Positions 8,402-18,829 of a DNA stretch of 64,000 nucleotides are shown here, piece after piece (the first letter of the stretch is position 1; every line of letters begins with the position of its first letter). Below the pieces are notes generated by a model. The model was given only the letters and a program-made list of their open reading frames with translations. It did not search any database and was not told where the DNA came from. The stretch is from Trinickia dinghuensis (lineage in GTDB: Bacteria > Pseudomonadota > Gammaproteobacteria > Burkholderiales > Burkholderiaceae). A program made the position numbers and the translations under genes. Location of the stretch: assembly GCF_003367175.1 (NCBI RefSeq), contig NZ_QRGA01000003.1, positions 681 to 64,680 on the forward strand, in the 5' to 3' direction.

Positions 8402-9037
8402 ATGCCTTCCTACCCACATAGCCAGCTCGTGCCGACCGTCATCGAACAATCGGGTCGCGGCGAGCGCGCCTACGACATCTATTCCCGCTTGCTGCGCGAG
8501 CGCATCGTGTTTCTGGTCGGGCCCGTGACCGACGAAACGGCGAGTCTTATCGTCGCGCAGATGCTGTTTCTCGAGTCCGAGAACCCCGACAAGGATATTT
8601 TCTTTTACATCAATTCGCCGGGCGGCTCGGTTTATGACGGCCTCGCGATCTACGACACGATGCAGTTCGTGAAACCGCAAGTCTCGACGCTGTGTACCGG
8701 ATTCGCTGCAAGCATGGGGGCGTTCTTGCTCGCCGCGGGCGAAAAAGGGAAGCGTTTCGCGCTGCCGAACGCGCGCATCATGATCCACCAGCCCTCGGGC
8801 GGCAATCAAGGCACGGCGGCGGACATCGAGATTCAAGCCAAGGAAGTGCTGTTCCAGCGCGAGCGGCTCAATCAGGTCCTCGCGGAACGGACCGGGCAAC
8901 CGATCGAGCGGATCGCGAAGGATACCGATCGCGACAATTTCATGTCGGCCGCCGCGGCAAAAGAGTACGGTCTCATCGACGATGTGCTGACCGATCGCGT
9001 CGCGCTGGCCGACGTCGCGCGGCGGACGTCGCTTTGA
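8402..9037 (+). CDS. clpP: ATP-dependent Clp protease proteolytic subunit (solitary paralogue)
   Basis: The 211-residue serine peptidase forms the ClpP double-heptamer chamber fed by Clp ATPases. The catalytic triad is Ser104 (FAASMGA), His129 (MIHQPSG) and Asp178 (DTDRDNFMS). The oxyanion loop [11 protein letters not shown] (70-80) is intact. The frame is open from 8291, but the ATG at 8402 starts just before the [16 protein letters not shown] segment normal for ClpP. The main clpP of this group lies in a tig-clpP-clpX-lon block. Here clpP stands alone, which suggests a second ClpP isoform. It is followed at once by an intrinsic terminator. Confidence 0.95.
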   Translation: MPSYPHSQLVPTVIEQSGRGERAYDIYSRLLRERIVFLVGPVTDETASLIVAQMLFLESENPDKDIFFYINSPGGSVYDGLAIYDTMQFVKPQVSTLCTGFAASMGAFLLAAGEKGKRFALPNARIMIHQPSGGNQGTAADIEIQAKEVLFQRERLNQVLAERTGQPIERIAKDTDRDNFMSAAAAKEYGLIDDVLTDRVALADVARRTSL

Positions 9038-9055
9038 ATCGAACGCCGCGCCATG

Positions 9056-9086
9056 AAAAAAGGCCCTCCGATGCGGAGAGCCTTTA
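9056..9086. terminator. Bidirectional intrinsic terminator between clpP and sodB
   Basis: AAAGGC-C-CTCCG and CGGAG-A-GCCTTT form a long stem closed by an ATG loop, with an A-run before it and T's after it. It serves clpP on the plus strand and, with its A/T flanks, could also serve sodB on the minus strand. Confidence 0.85.
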
Positions 9087-9152
9087 TCGATGGGTGGGCG
9101 CCCTAGCGGACACCCAACCCTCGGCAATGAGCCGGCGCTTGGGCGCTTGGCG

Positions 9153-9731
9153 TTAGGCGAAGTTCTTCGCCGCGAAATCCCAGTTCACGAGGTTCCAGTA
9201 CGCTTCGACGAACTTCGGACGCGCATTGCGGTAGTCGATGTAGTAAGCGTGTTCCCACACGTCGATCGTCAGCAGTGCCTTGGCGTCGGTCGTCAGAGGC
9301 GTGGCGGCGTTGCTCGTCGAAACGATGTCGACCGAGCCGTCGGCCTTCTTCACGAGCCACGTCCAGCCCGAACCGAAGTTGCCCGCGGCAGCCTTCGAGA
9401 ACGCTTCCTTGAACGCGTCGAAGGAGCCCCACTTCGCGTTGATCGCGTCGCCCAGCGCACCGCTCGGGGCGCCGCCGCCTTGCGGCTTCAGGCTGTTCCA
9501 GAAGAACGTGTGATTCCAGATTTGCGCGGCGTTGTTGAAGATACCGCCCGACGCCTTCTTGACGATCTCTTCGAGCTGCAGGTTTTCGAACTCGGTGCCC
9601 TTGATCAGGTTGTTCAAGTTCGTGACGTAGGCTTGATGGTGCTTGCCATAGTGAAACTCGAGCGTTTCCTCCGACATATGCGGAGCGAGCGCGTTCTTCG
9701 CGTACGGCAGCGGCGGGAGCGTATGTTCCAT
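9153..9731 (-). CDS. sodB: Superoxide dismutase [Fe]
   Basis: This 192-residue cytoplasmic enzyme dismutates superoxide to hydrogen peroxide and oxygen. The metal ligands are His27 (FHYGKHH), His74 (WNHTFFW), Asp157 and His161 (DVWEHAYY). Length is exactly that of the FeSOD family. The [13 protein letters not shown] segment and the Ala/Gln pattern around residue 70 (NNAAQIWNH) favour iron over manganese. The start codon is preceded by AAGGAT. A sigma70-like promoter with a 10-bp direct repeat lies upstream. Confidence 0.97.
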   Translation of the reverse strand: MEHTLPPLPYAKNALAPHMSEETLEFHYGKHHQAYVTNLNNLIKGTEFENLQLEEIVKKASGGIFNNAAQIWNHTFFWNSLKPQGGGAPSGALGDAINAKWGSFDAFKEAFSKAAAGNFGSGWTWLVKKADGSVDIVSTSNAATPLTTDAKALLTIDVWEHAYYIDYRNARPKFVEAYWNLVNWDFAAKNFA

Positions 9732-9759
9732 GGTGCTGATCCTTCTGTGTTATGGGGAA

Positions 9760-9816
9760 GTAGGCGACTAACGCTGTAGAGCAATGGATTGTAGGCGACT
9801 TGGAATAACCCCGCAA
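9760..9816 (-). promoter_or_regulatory. sodB promoter with duplicated 10-bp element
   Basis: On the minus strand, TTGCGG (9811-9816) and TACAAT (9788-9793) are spaced by 17 bp, a good sigma70-like pair. AGTCGCCTAC occurs twice as a direct repeat, at 9791-9800 overlapping the -10 element and at 9760-9769 in the early leader, 31 bp (three helical turns) apart. This placement suits a repressor that touches the promoter twice. The rest of 9817-10058 shows no gene. Confidence 0.6.
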
Positions 9817-10058
9817 ACCGGCGGCCTTTATGCGCAGCATTGACCGCCCTGCTCTTCGATCGGCGTAAAAAATGCTCTCGCAACGTGCATTTCGTCGCAT
9901 GGATAGACGGAGATGACCGGCGATCGAGCCCGATTGCCGCGCGCGAGACATCGAACGCTTCAGCATGCGCCGGGCCACGACGTTCGTTCGGCGCCGGGCA
10001 CGTGAAAGCTTTGAAGGTTTGAACGGCCGGCGCTTCGATCAGAAACCGCCGGTCAGTC

Positions 10059-11462
10059 CTAGAAACCGTCGGTCAGTCTCGGCTGCACGTCTTTCAGCGT
10101 GACGTCGGCCGACCCTTCGGCCACATGGACGGTCAGCCGCTTCTCCCGCTTGAGCGCGGACGGCGAGCGCACCGCGCGCCCCGTCTGCGCGTCGATGAGC
10201 GCCGCGTAACCGCGCTCCAGCGTGCGCTGCGGGCTGAGCACCTCGAGCCGGGCCGCGAGCGTGCCCACTTGCGCCGTGCGCCGCTCGCCCTGCCGATCGA
10301 GGCCGGCGTCGAGCCGGCGCGAGAGCCCGGCCAGCGCCGCGCGCGGTGCCGCGAGATCAGGGCGCCAGCGCTGCCAGGAGAGCCGCACCAGCGCAAACCG
10401 GGCCTGCGCGTCGCGCAACGGGCGCCCGCCCGCCGACGCCAGCCGCGCCCGCAATTGCTGAAGATGCGTCCGTTGGCGCCGCAGCCGCTCGGCGGGGCTC
10501 ACGAGCCGGCGCGCAAGCCAATCGAGTTGCTGAGCGCGCCGCTCCATGAGCCGCCCGAAGCCCCGCGCCAGCGCGGTCGTGCGATGGTCGAGCTCGCGCA
10601 GCAGCAGCGTGCGCTGGGGGCTCACGAGTTCGGCGGCGCCCGTCGGGGTCGGCGCGCGCACGTCCGCCGCGAAATCGGCGATCGTAAAATCCGTCTCGTG
10701 GCCGACCCCGCTTACCACCGGGAGCGCGCTCTCGGCAATCGCGCGCGCGACGCCTTCTTCGTTGAAGGACCACAGATCCTCGATCGAGCCGCCGCCCCGG
10801 CAGACGATCAGCACATCGACTTCCCGGCGCGCGTTCGCGGTCTCGATCATCGCCGCGACCTTCTCGGCCGCTCCCGCGCCCTGCACGGGCGCCGGGTAGA
10901 CGATGACGGCAACGTGCGGGGCGCGGCGCGCGAGCGTCGTCAGCACGTCGCGCAACGCCGCGGCTTGCAGCGAAGTCACGACGCCGATCGCGCGAGGGTG
11001 CGTCGGCAGCGGCCGCTTGCGCTCGGGCGCGAACAGCCCCTGCGCTTCGAGCTGCGCCTTCAGTTTCAAAAACTGCTCGTAGAGCCGGCCCGTGCCGGTG
11101 CGGCGGACGGCCTCGACGTTCAGCTGCAGCTCGCCGCGCGGCTCGTACATCGTGACGAGCGCGCGCACTTCGATCTTGTCGCCTTCGCGCGGCGTGAATT
11201 CGGCGTGCTGGGCGCGGCCGCGAAACATCACGCAGCGCATCTGCGCGCCCGCATCCTTGATCGAAAAATACCAATGGCCGCTCGCCGCCCGCGTGAAATT
11301 CGAGACTTCGCCGGCAACCCAAACGAGCGGAAACGATCGCTCGAGCATCGTGCCGATCGCCCGGTTGAGCACCGAAACGGGAACGGCCACGTCGGCGTCG
11401 AACGGACTGGCGGAGGACGGCGCGCCGCCGCCGCCGGGTGGAAATGGAGGGCGAGATTGCAT
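10059..11462 (-). CDS. xseA: Exodeoxyribonuclease VII large subunit
   Basis: The 467-residue catalytic subunit of ExoVII degrades single-stranded DNA in both directions in complex with XseB. An N-terminal OB fold binds ssDNA ([39 protein letters not shown], residues about 25-85). The exonuclease core follows ([58 protein letters not shown]). A long basic helical region leads to the ERGYA motif near the C-terminus. xseB is not adjacent, which is normal in this group. The residues 5-20 Pro/Gly stretch is low complexity. Confidence 0.96.
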   Translation of the reverse strand: MQSRPPFPPGGGGAPSSASPFDADVAVPVSVLNRAIGTMLERSFPLVWVAGEVSNFTRAASGHWYFSIKDAGAQMRCVMFRGRAQHAEFTPREGDKIEVRALVTMYEPRGELQLNVEAVRRTGTGRLYEQFLKLKAQLEAQGLFAPERKRPLPTHPRAIGVVTSLQAAALRDVLTTLARRAPHVAVIVYPAPVQGAGAAEKVAAMIETANARREVDVLIVCRGGGSIEDLWSFNEEGVARAIAESALPVVSGVGHETDFTIADFAADVRAPTPTGAAELVSPQRTLLLRELDHRTTALARGFGRLMERRAQQLDWLARRLVSPAERLRRQRTHLQQLRARLASAGGRPLRDAQARFALVRLSWQRWRPDLAAPRAALAGLSRRLDAGLDRQGERRTAQVGTLAARLEVLSPQRTLERGYAALIDAQTGRAVRSPSALKREKRLTVHVAEGSADVTLKDVQPRLTDGF

Positions 11463-11862
11463 GCAGAACCTTTTTTTAGCCGGTCAGACGATAGACCGCC
11501 GCGCGGCCGACGTCCAGTACGCTCGCCATCGCGTGCAAGGTTTCCCACATAGCGGAGCATGCCATCCGATGGCGGAGAATCACGAAGGGAACCGCTGAAA
11601 AGCGCGAGCATCCGTCGCAAATTATTGATTTTTAAAGCATATTTCTCAACAGAACATTGGGCATGGCCGATAAGAAGTCCGATTTATCGGCTTCCCGGGC
11701 TGCGGCGTAGGAAGTTCTTCACAGAGTTATCCACAGCCCGTGTCGACGCGGCGAAATCCGCCGGCGCGCTCGCGGGCCGGCCGCCGCTTGCCGCGGTCTT
11801 GCCGAGCACGCTACAGTGCCGGGTCCTTCTTCCTAACCTTCGACAACCTGACGACCACGCAC
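11463..11862. other. 400-bp intergenic region with an inverted repeat and a DnaA-box-like 9-mer
   Basis: The stretch separates the divergent xseA and lpxK starts. GCCGATAA (11666-11673) and TTATCGGC (11684-11691) form a perfect 8-bp inverted repeat with a 10-nt spacer. TTATCCACA (11728-11736) matches the DnaA-box consensus exactly, but a single copy may be chance. Around 11620-11660 it is AT-rich. No coding frame is convincing. From memory, related Burkholderia genomes carry an ExbB/ExbD-type pair at this spot; none is present here. Confidence 0.5.
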
Positions 11863-12891
11863 ATGGATCGCATGGCCGACCGACTCAAAGCACGCGCCGA
11901 AGCTTACGTCACGCGCGAATGGCAGCGCCGCGGCACTTTCGCGTGGGCCATGACGCCGCTCGCCTGCCTGTTCGCCACGATCGCGGCTGTCCGGCGCGCG
12001 ACGTTCGCGCTCGGCTGGCGCGAGCGCGTGAAAGTGGACGTACCCATCGTCGTCGTCGGCAACGTGACTGTCGGCGGCACCGGCAAGACGCCCACCGTCA
12101 TCGCGCTCGTGGAAGCGCTGCGCGCGGCCGGCTTCACGCCGGGTGTCGTCTCGCGCGGATACGGATCGAAGGGCAGCGAACCGCGGCCCGTCACGTCGGC
12201 TTCGTCGGCGAGCCAGGTCGGCGACGAGCCTGTGCTGATCGCCCGCCGCACGAGCGCGCCCGTCTGGGTCTCGCGCGACCGCGTCGCGTGCGCGAAAGCG
12301 CTGCGAGCGGCGCACATCGACGTGGACGTGATCGTCAGCGACGACGGCCTGCAGCACTACCGCCTCGAGCGCGACGTCGAACTCGTCGTCTTCGATCAGC
12401 GCCTGGCGGGCAACGGCTTTCTGCTGCCCGCCGGCCCCCTGCGCGAGCCGCTTTCGCGGCGCCGCGACGCCACGCTCGTCAACAATCCGTTCGAGCGCGC
12501 GCTGCCGCCGTGGCCCGACACGTTCGCGCTCTCGCTGACCCCGGGCGACGCATGGCACCTCGCCGATCCGAGCCTGCGGCGCCCGCTCGCGCAGTTCGCC
12601 GGCACCCGCGTGCTGGCCGCCGCCGGCATCGGCGCGCCGGAGCGCTTTTTCGCGACGCTGCGCGCGGCCGGCCTGGCCCCGGCCACACGTCCGCTGCCCG
12701 ATCACTACGCGTTTCACGACAACCCGTTCGTCGACGAAACCGTCGACGCGATCCTGGTGACCGAGAAGGATGCAGTAAAATTGGGCGCTTGGCGTGACGC
12801 TCGCATCTGGGTAGTCCCGGTCGAAGCCACGCTGCCCGCTCGCCTCATTGCTCTGGTTGTGGAGAAACTCCGTGGACGCTCGCCTGCTTGA
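11863..12891 (+). CDS. lpxK: Tetraacyldisaccharide 4'-kinase
   Basis: This inner-membrane-associated enzyme of 342 residues phosphorylates the 4' position of the lipid A disaccharide with ATP. Its Walker A is [12 protein letters not shown] (66-77). The downstream motifs [32 protein letters not shown] and the C-terminal TEKDAVKL are all family hallmarks. An N-terminal hydrophobic helix (about 29-47) anchors it. The frame is open upstream to 11740, but the ATG at 11863 gives the usual length; an ATG at 11872 is also possible. It overlaps the Trm112-like gene by 20 bp, so translation is likely coupled. Confidence 0.96.
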   Translation: MDRMADRLKARAEAYVTREWQRRGTFAWAMTPLACLFATIAAVRRATFALGWRERVKVDVPIVVVGNVTVGGTGKTPTVIALVEALRAAGFTPGVVSRGYGSKGSEPRPVTSASSASQVGDEPVLIARRTSAPVWVSRDRVACAKALRAAHIDVDVIVSDDGLQHYRLERDVELVVFDQRLAGNGFLLPAGPLREPLSRRRDATLVNNPFERALPPWPDTFALSLTPGDAWHLADPSLRRPLAQFAGTRVLAAAGIGAPERFFATLRAAGLAPATRPLPDHYAFHDNPFVDETVDAILVTEKDAVKLGAWRDARIWVVPVEATLPARLIALVVEKLRGRSPA

Positions 12892-13078
12892 AATCCTCGT
12901 TTGCCCGATTTGCAAGGGGCCGCTGACCTACGACCGCGCTCAGCAGGAGCTGATCTGCAACGCCGATAAACTCGCCTACCCGGTTCGCGACGGCATTCCC
13001 GTCATGCTCGTCGACGAAGCGCGCCAGACCGTCGAAGGCACGCCGGTCGAGCCGCTCGACCCGACGGGCGGCGCGTAA
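12872..13078 (+). CDS. Trm112-family (YcaR/DUF343) small zinc-ribbon-like protein
   Basis: This 68-residue protein matches the YcaR/Trm112-like family ([34 protein letters not shown]). It keeps one CPIC pair (Cys11, Cys14). Proteins of this family act as small partners or stabilisers of methyltransferases in other lineages; the bacterial role is not settled. The start is GTG at 12872, placed inside the end of lpxK and 6-8 bases after GGAGAA. The longer frame from 12848 would add residues that do not fit the family. It belongs to the lpxK-kdsB operon. Confidence 0.9.
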   Translation: MDARLLEILVCPICKGPLTYDRAQQELICNADKLAYPVRDGIPVMLVDEARQTVEGTPVEPLDPTGGA

Positions 13079-13128
13079 CGCGCCCAACCTGCGCCGCGCA
13101 CTCCCTTCCAGCCTTTTCACGCACCTCG

Positions 13129-13947
13129 ATGACCGCCAACGCTCGTCACGACGCACCGCCTTTCGTCGCCGTCGTCCCTGCCCGTCTCGCCTCGACCCGC
13201 CTGCCTGAAAAACCGCTCGCCGACATCGCCGGCAAGCCGATGGTCGTGCGCGTGGCCGAACGTGCGCGCGAAGCCGGCGCGCAGCGCGTGCTGATCGCGA
13301 CCGACGACGCGCGCGTGCTCGCGGCCGCGCAATCGCATGGGTTCGATGCACTGCTCACGCGCGCCGATCATCCGTCGGGCACGGACCGCCTCGCCGAAGT
13401 CGCGACGCAGCTCGGCCTGGACGACGACACGATCGTCGTCAACGTGCAGGGCGACGAGCCGCTGATCGACCCGGCACTGGTGCGCGACGTCGCGTCGCAC
13501 CTGGCCGATCGCCCCGACTGCGCGATCGCGACGGCCGCGCATCCGATCGTCGATGCCGCCGAGGTCTTCAACCCGAACGTCGTGAAGGTCGTGCTCGACG
13601 CGCGCGGCGTGGCGCTGTACTTCTCGCGCGCGCCGATCCCTTGGCAGCGCGACGCATACGGGCCGCAGTGCGGCGCGCAAGCGATCGACGTCGCCGCCAT
13701 GCCCGCGCCGCGGGCGGGCGCCGTGCTGCGGCACATCGGCCTGTACGCCTACCGCGCGCGATTCCTGCGCACGTACCCCGCGCTCGCCCAAGCGCCGATC
13801 GAACAAGCCGAGATGCTCGAGCAGTTGCGCGCCATGTGGCACGGCGAACGCATTGCCGTGCGCGTGACGCAAGAGGCGCCGGCGCCCGGCGTCGACACGC
13901 CGGCCGATCTCGAACGCGTGCGAACGCTTTTTCTGTCAAAGCGCTAA
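13129..13947 (+). CDS. kdsB: 3-deoxy-manno-octulosonate cytidylyltransferase
   Basis: The 272-residue enzyme activates Kdo with CTP to give CMP-Kdo for lipopolysaccharide inner-core synthesis. It has the nucleotide-binding start [16 protein letters not shown] (about 14-29), [26 protein letters not shown] and the ending [16 protein letters not shown]. Its position after lpxK and the Trm112 gene groups three envelope genes in one transcript. The gap from the preceding stop is 50 bp. Length is slightly above the usual 250 because of an alanine-rich insert near residues 183-195. Confidence 0.97.
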   Translation: MTANARHDAPPFVAVVPARLASTRLPEKPLADIAGKPMVVRVAERAREAGAQRVLIATDDARVLAAAQSHGFDALLTRADHPSGTDRLAEVATQLGLDDDTIVVNVQGDEPLIDPALVRDVASHLADRPDCAIATAAHPIVDAAEVFNPNVVKVVLDARGVALYFSRAPIPWQRDAYGPQCGAQAIDVAAMPAPRAGAVLRHIGLYAYRARFLRTYPALAQAPIEQAEMLEQLRAMWHGERIAVRVTQEAPAPGVDTPADLERVRTLFLSKR

Positions 13948-14161
13948 CAGCGGCTAACGCATGGCATAATCAGGGCCGATTGCGCGAGCATTCGCACTAT
14001 TCGCTTCTGGTCCCCGTTCGTTTGCCTTGTCGCCCACCGGCGGCTTCCCGTATCGTTCCTACGATGCGGTAGGCCCCGCGAGAGCGGCCGATGCGCCTTT
14101 GCGCCGGCCGCGACGCAAAGGTCGGAAATCGGTCGGAAGCGCAATGCCATCGGCATTTTGA

Positions 14162-14875
<714 letters not shown>

Positions 14876-14892
14876 GGCGCGGCCGGATCCGC

Positions 14893-14920
14893 AAAACCCG
14901 CCCTCGCGGCGGGTTTTTTT
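14893..14920 (+). terminator. Intrinsic terminator after adk
   Basis: ACCCGCC and GGCGGGT form a stem around CTCGC and are followed by a run of seven T's. Confidence 0.9.
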
Positions 14921-15036
14921 ACGTCCGCCGATCATGGGCACTAGCGATTACAATCGTCGGCGGTCCGCATGCCAACCGGTCACGAGCCGGGCGGCGGCAG
15001 CACTGCACCCTCTTGGAAAATGAAAGGAGCTTCAGC

Positions 15037-15795
15037 ATGGAGATTCGCGGCAACGCATTTTTGATCACCGGCGGCGCGTCGGGCCTCGGCGCGGCAACGG
15101 CACGGCTTTTCGCCGAACAGGGCGGGAAGGTCGCGATCGCCGATTTGAACGAAGATGCGGGGAATCAGCTCGCGAGTGAGATCGGCGGCGTCTTCGTCAA
15201 ATGCGACGTGAGCCGCGAGGCCGACGCCAAAGCGGCCGTCGAAGCCGCGACGCGGCTCGGCCCGCTCGTCGGGCTCGTCAACTGCGCGGGCGTCGCACCG
15301 GCCGTCAAGACCGTCGGCAAAGACGGCCCGCACCCGCTCGAGAAGTTTCAGCGCACGATCGAAATCAACCTGATCGGTACGTTCAACATGCTGCGGCTCG
15401 CAGCCTTCGAGATGTCGAAGAACGAGCCGAACGCGAACGGCGAGCGCGGCGTGATCGTCAACACGGCCTCGGTGGCCGCTTTCGACGGACAAATCGGCCA
15501 AGCGGCCTACGCGGCGTCCAAGAGCGGCGTCGCCGGCATGACGCTGCCCGTCGCGCGCGATCTGTCGCGCAATGCGATTCGTGTGATGACGATCGCGCCC
15601 GGGATCTTCGAAACGCCAATGCTGCTCGGCATGCCGAAGGAAGTGCAGGACGCGCTCGGTGCGATGGTGCCGTTCCCGCCCCGGCTCGGCAAACCGAACG
15701 AGTACGCGATGCTCGTCAAGCAAATCTTCGACAACCCGATGCTGAACGGCGAAGTGATCCGCCTTGACGGCGCGATTCGGATGCAGCCGAAGTAA
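15037..15795 (+). CDS. Short-chain dehydrogenase, 3-hydroxyacyl-CoA dehydrogenase type II-like
   Basis: The 252-residue Rossmann enzyme has the NAD motif [10 protein letters not shown] (11-20), Asp37 of AIADLNE (suggesting NAD rather than NADP), NCAG, Asn111, Ser145, Tyr158 and Lys162. It is closest in pattern to HSD17B10-type 3-hydroxyacyl-CoA or 3-hydroxy-2-methylbutyryl-CoA dehydrogenases (insert [11 protein letters not shown]; ending [15 protein letters not shown]). A role in short or branched acyl-CoA oxidation is inferred. AAAGGAG at 15022-15030 fixes the ATG at 15037, although the frame is open upstream. Terminators on both sides suggest a single-gene unit. Confidence 0.92.
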   Translation: MEIRGNAFLITGGASGLGAATARLFAEQGGKVAIADLNEDAGNQLASEIGGVFVKCDVSREADAKAAVEAATRLGPLVGLVNCAGVAPAVKTVGKDGPHPLEKFQRTIEINLIGTFNMLRLAAFEMSKNEPNANGERGVIVNTASVAAFDGQIGQAAYAASKSGVAGMTLPVARDLSRNAIRVMTIAPGIFETPMLLGMPKEVQDALGAMVPFPPRLGKPNEYAMLVKQIFDNPMLNGEVIRLDGAIRMQPK

Positions 15796-15827
15796 GCGGC
15801 ACGCACCGCGAGCCGTACCGCCATACG

Positions 15828-15873
15828 ACAACGCCCGGCCAGCGCTTACGCGCCGGCCGGGCGTTGTCTTTTA
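15828..15873. terminator. Intrinsic terminator after the SDR gene
   Basis: ACAACGCCCGGCC (15828-15840) pairs perfectly with GGCCGGGCGTTGT (15855-15867), followed by CTTTTATT. It stands between the convergent SDR gene and sirB1 and can end both. Confidence 0.9.
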
Positions 15874-15956
15874 TTCGATACCTTTCTCAGCAGCCGAACG
15901 AATCCGCGCCGAGCGACTACAAAACGGCCGCGGGGCGCCGCTCACGGCGCGCTTGA

Positions 15957-16796
15957 TCAATCCTCGCCGTGGTCGGTGCGCTGGCGCAATTCGTTCAACT
16001 GCGACTCGACCGTCGTCGCATCCTCGGCGTCGGGACGATCGTCCAAATAACGCTCCAAATCCTCGAGCGCCGGACGCAGATAATCGAGCCGGGCGTAGGC
16101 GAAACCACGGTCGCGCACCTCCTCGATACTGCCGGGCAGCAAGACGACGAGCCGCTGCTGCACCGACAGCAGCCGCTGCCAGCGCTCCGATTGCAGATAC
16201 ACGGCCTTTAGATTGCGCAGCATGCGCGCGACGATCTCCCGCCCCGTCGCGGGCTGCAGTAGCATCCGCAGCGCGTTGCCGACCGACTGCTCGGTATGCG
16301 AGATGTAGGGCTCCAGCATGTCCACCATCTGCGTCTCGGACAGCGACTGGCCCGTTGTCGGATCGAGCATGACGTCGCCCTCGGGCAGGGTGACGCGCAG
16401 CAGGAAGTGCCCGGGGAACGAGACGCCCTTCACGGGCACGCCGATTTGCTCCCCCAGTTCCAGATACAGGACCGCGAGCGAGATCGGAATGCCGCGCCGG
16501 CGCTTGAGCACGACGTTCAGGTGGCTGTTGTCCGGATCGTAGTAGTCGTTCAGATTTCCGGCGAACCCAAGCTCGCGGAAGAAGAAGCGATTCAGCGCAC
16601 CGATCCTCTCCGTCAAATCGGCGCCCTCGGGCAGACGCCGCTTCAGGCGCAGCGCGAGCTCGTCGAGTTCCGCGAGCACGCCTTCGAGATCGAGATCGGG
16701 ATACGCATCTTGCGCGAGCGAGACCGCTGTCTCGGTGAGAGGCAGACTGTCGTCGTCGGCAACGAGGGTGGCGAAGTAATCGAGTACGGATGTCAT
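15957..16796 (-). CDS. SirB1-family transglutaminase-like protein
   Basis: The 279-residue protein matches the SirB1/YchA family: an N-terminal transglutaminase-like core (FFRELGFAGNLNDYYDPDNS, RRGIPISLAVLYLELG, GVSFPGHFLLR, LDPTTGQSL) and a C-terminal TPR-like tail (about 185-260). The usual catalytic Cys of true transglutaminases is not evident, so a binding rather than enzymatic role is likely; the function is not established. The start at 16796 is 5 bp after the murJ stop, which marks a two-gene operon. The frame runs open into murJ, but that extension has no family support. Confidence 0.87.
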   Translation of the reverse strand: MTSVLDYFATLVADDDSLPLTETAVSLAQDAYPDLDLEGVLAELDELALRLKRRLPEGADLTERIGALNRFFFRELGFAGNLNDYYDPDNSHLNVVLKRRRGIPISLAVLYLELGEQIGVPVKGVSFPGHFLLRVTLPEGDVMLDPTTGQSLSETQMVDMLEPYISHTEQSVGNALRMLLQPATGREIVARMLRNLKAVYLQSERWQRLLSVQQRLVVLLPGSIEEVRDRGFAYARLDYLRPALEDLERYLDDRPDAEDATTVESQLNELRQRTDHGED

Positions 16797-16801
16797 GGCC
16801 G

Positions 16802-18352
16802 TCACTTGGCACGCCTTCTGAAGTACGCGTATTTGAATCCCATCAGCCAAAGCATACTGAAATATAGTGCGGCAAACAGAACGAGGCAGGAACCGAGCAG
16901 CGCAATGCGCTCGAAAGGATGCGCGCGCAAGCCGATCCAGTCGAAATTGATGGCGCACCAGTGCATCGCGCCGGCGAGCAGCAGCGACGCCCCCGCCAGT
17001 TGCACGAGAAAATGCAGCCACCCGCTCGACGGAGTATAGATGCCGCGCCGGCGCAAACCGATGAACAACAGCGAAGCGTTAACGCAAGCTCCGAGCCCGA
17101 CGCTGAGCGTGAGTCCCGCATGCGAGAGCAAGGGCACGAACGCGTAGTTCGACAGCTGCGTGACGATCAGCACCGCGATCCCGATCTTCACCGGCGTCTT
17201 GATGTCCTGCTTGGCGTAAAAGCCCGGCGCGAGGATCTTGATGAGGATCAGGCCGATCAGGCCGACCCCGTATGCCGTCAGCGCGCGGCCGACCATCACC
17301 ACGGAGTGGGCGTCGAACCGGCCATAGTCGAACAGCGCCGCCGTGAGCGGATCGGCAAAGAAAAGCAGCGCGAGCGCGCTCGGCATGGCAAGCAAGAAGG
17401 TCACGCGCAGCCCCCAATCGAGCAGCGACGAATATTCGTGCGGATCTGCGTCGGCATGCGCCTTCGCCAGGCTCGGCAGCAAGATCGTGCCGAGCGCGAC
17501 GCCGAGCAGGGCCGTCGGAAACTCCATCAGGCGATCGGCGTAGTAAATCCATGAAACGGCGCCGGGCCCGAGTCGCGAAGCGATGTTCGTATTGATGATG
17601 AGACTGATCTGCGCGACCGACACGGCGAGCGTCGCCGGTACCATCTTGAGGAGCACACGCTTGACGCCGCGGTGCGCAAGCGCGGCGAACGGATTGAATC
17701 CGATGCGCGGCGCCATGTCGATCTTGCCGAGCGCCGGCAGCTGCACGAAGAACTGCAGCACGCCGCCGACGACGACGGCCCAAGCCAGCGCATACACGGG
17801 CACCTTCATATGCGGCGCGACGAACACGGCCGCGATGATGAACACGATATTCAGCAGCACGGGCGCGAAGGCGGGCAGCGAGAACTTGCCGTACGTATTC
17901 AGTACGCCGGCGGCCAGCGTCGTCAGCGAGATGAAGATGATGTACGGGAACATGATCCGCGTCATCGCCACGGCCAGACCGAACGCCTGCCCGTCGGCCC
18001 GCAAGCCCGACGCGACCACGAACACGACCCAGGAGGAACCCAGCACGCCCAGGACGGAGACGAGGGCCAGGATCCACGCGAGCACGGTCGACATCGCGTC
18101 GACGAGCGCCTTGGTGGCGTCGTGGCCTTGTTGATTCTTGAACTCGGCCAGGATCGGCACGAACGCCTGCGAGAATGCGCCTTCGGCGGACAGGCGCCGC
18201 AGCAGGTTCGGGATACGGAAAGCGACGTAGAACGCGTCCGTGAATTGACTGGCGCCGAACGCACGGGCGATCAGCGTCTCGCGGGCCAGACCGGTCACGC
18301 GCGACAGCAGCGTGAAGCCGCTGACCGTCAGCAGGGCTCGGAAAAGATTCAT
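16802..18352 (-). CDS. murJ: Lipid II flippase MurJ
   Basis: This polytopic inner-membrane protein of 516 residues flips lipid II for peptidoglycan synthesis (MOP exporter superfamily). The start MNLFRALLTVSGFTLLSRVTG and the RETLIARAFGAS loop are hallmark MurJ sequence. Fourteen hydrophobic helices can be counted approximately, and YYADRLMEFP and AFYAKQDIKTPVKIG are conserved loops. A TATAAT (18361-18366 on this strand) lies only 8 bases before the ATG. If used, it would give an almost leaderless mRNA, but no good -35 accompanies it. It is transcribed with sirB1 and divergent from rpsT. Confidence 0.97.
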   Translation of the reverse strand: MNLFRALLTVSGFTLLSRVTGLARETLIARAFGASQFTDAFYVAFRIPNLLRRLSAEGAFSQAFVPILAEFKNQQGHDATKALVDAMSTVLAWILALVSVLGVLGSSWVVFVVASGLRADGQAFGLAVAMTRIMFPYIIFISLTTLAAGVLNTYGKFSLPAFAPVLLNIVFIIAAVFVAPHMKVPVYALAWAVVVGGVLQFFVQLPALGKIDMAPRIGFNPFAALAHRGVKRVLLKMVPATLAVSVAQISLIINTNIASRLGPGAVSWIYYADRLMEFPTALLGVALGTILLPSLAKAHADADPHEYSSLLDWGLRVTFLLAMPSALALLFFADPLTAALFDYGRFDAHSVVMVGRALTAYGVGLIGLILIKILAPGFYAKQDIKTPVKIGIAVLIVTQLSNYAFVPLLSHAGLTLSVGLGACVNASLLFIGLRRRGIYTPSSGWLHFLVQLAGASLLLAGAMHWCAINFDWIGLRAHPFERIALLGSCLVLFAALYFSMLWLMGFKYAYFRRRAK

Positions 18353-18524
18353 GGGGGCGAATTATACGGATACCGACGGCCCGCCCCGTATCAAAGACTG
18401 GTCGGCCGCGCCGCCGCCGACATGGCGGATTTAAAGACGTCGGCCGCACGGCCGAACGGACATCCAGCCCTCTTCGACCCCGCTCGCCGCGATCGGTTGC
18501 AGCAGCGCGTCATTTGCCGCGCGC

Positions 18525-18612
18525 TTGCCATGTGCCTGATTTTGTTGCTATACTCGCGCGTTTCGAAGCTCAATCTCGGTTTCAAGCCGGCCTTTCCTCG
18601 TTTTTGGCCGGC
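18525..18612 (+). promoter_or_regulatory. rpsT promoter and structured leader
   Basis: TTGCCA (18525-18530) and TATACT (18549-18554) are 18 bp apart, a good sigma70 pair. The resulting leader to the rpsT ATG would be about 270 nt. Near its 5' end GCCGGCC (18586-18592) can pair with GGCCGGC at 18606-18612 or with a further GGCCGGC near 18631, giving two alternative hairpins. In E. coli S20 represses its own translation through the leader; a similar role here is inferred. No gene is seen in 18353-18829. Confidence 0.65.
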
Positions 18613-18829
18613 CCGGGTTGCTGGCTGAGAGGCCGGCTAAGGGCCCAACGGCGAGCGTCAGGCAGTGGTTTGCTTGCCGCCGTGTTCGCGGCGAGTTCGC
18701 GAAAACCACGAGCACGCTACGCCGGTGTATTTGCACTTCCGGGCAATCGCTTCCGGAAGTTCGGACCAAAAGCGGCACTCGATCGGCCTACCGGCCGGGC
18801 GCCGAAACAGTACAGGACAAGGAACTCTC

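Noticed and set aside
11728-11736. Single DnaA box as evidence of a replication origin
   Set aside because: One 9-mer without a box cluster, AT-rich unwinding element or dnaA/parAB genes does not support an origin.
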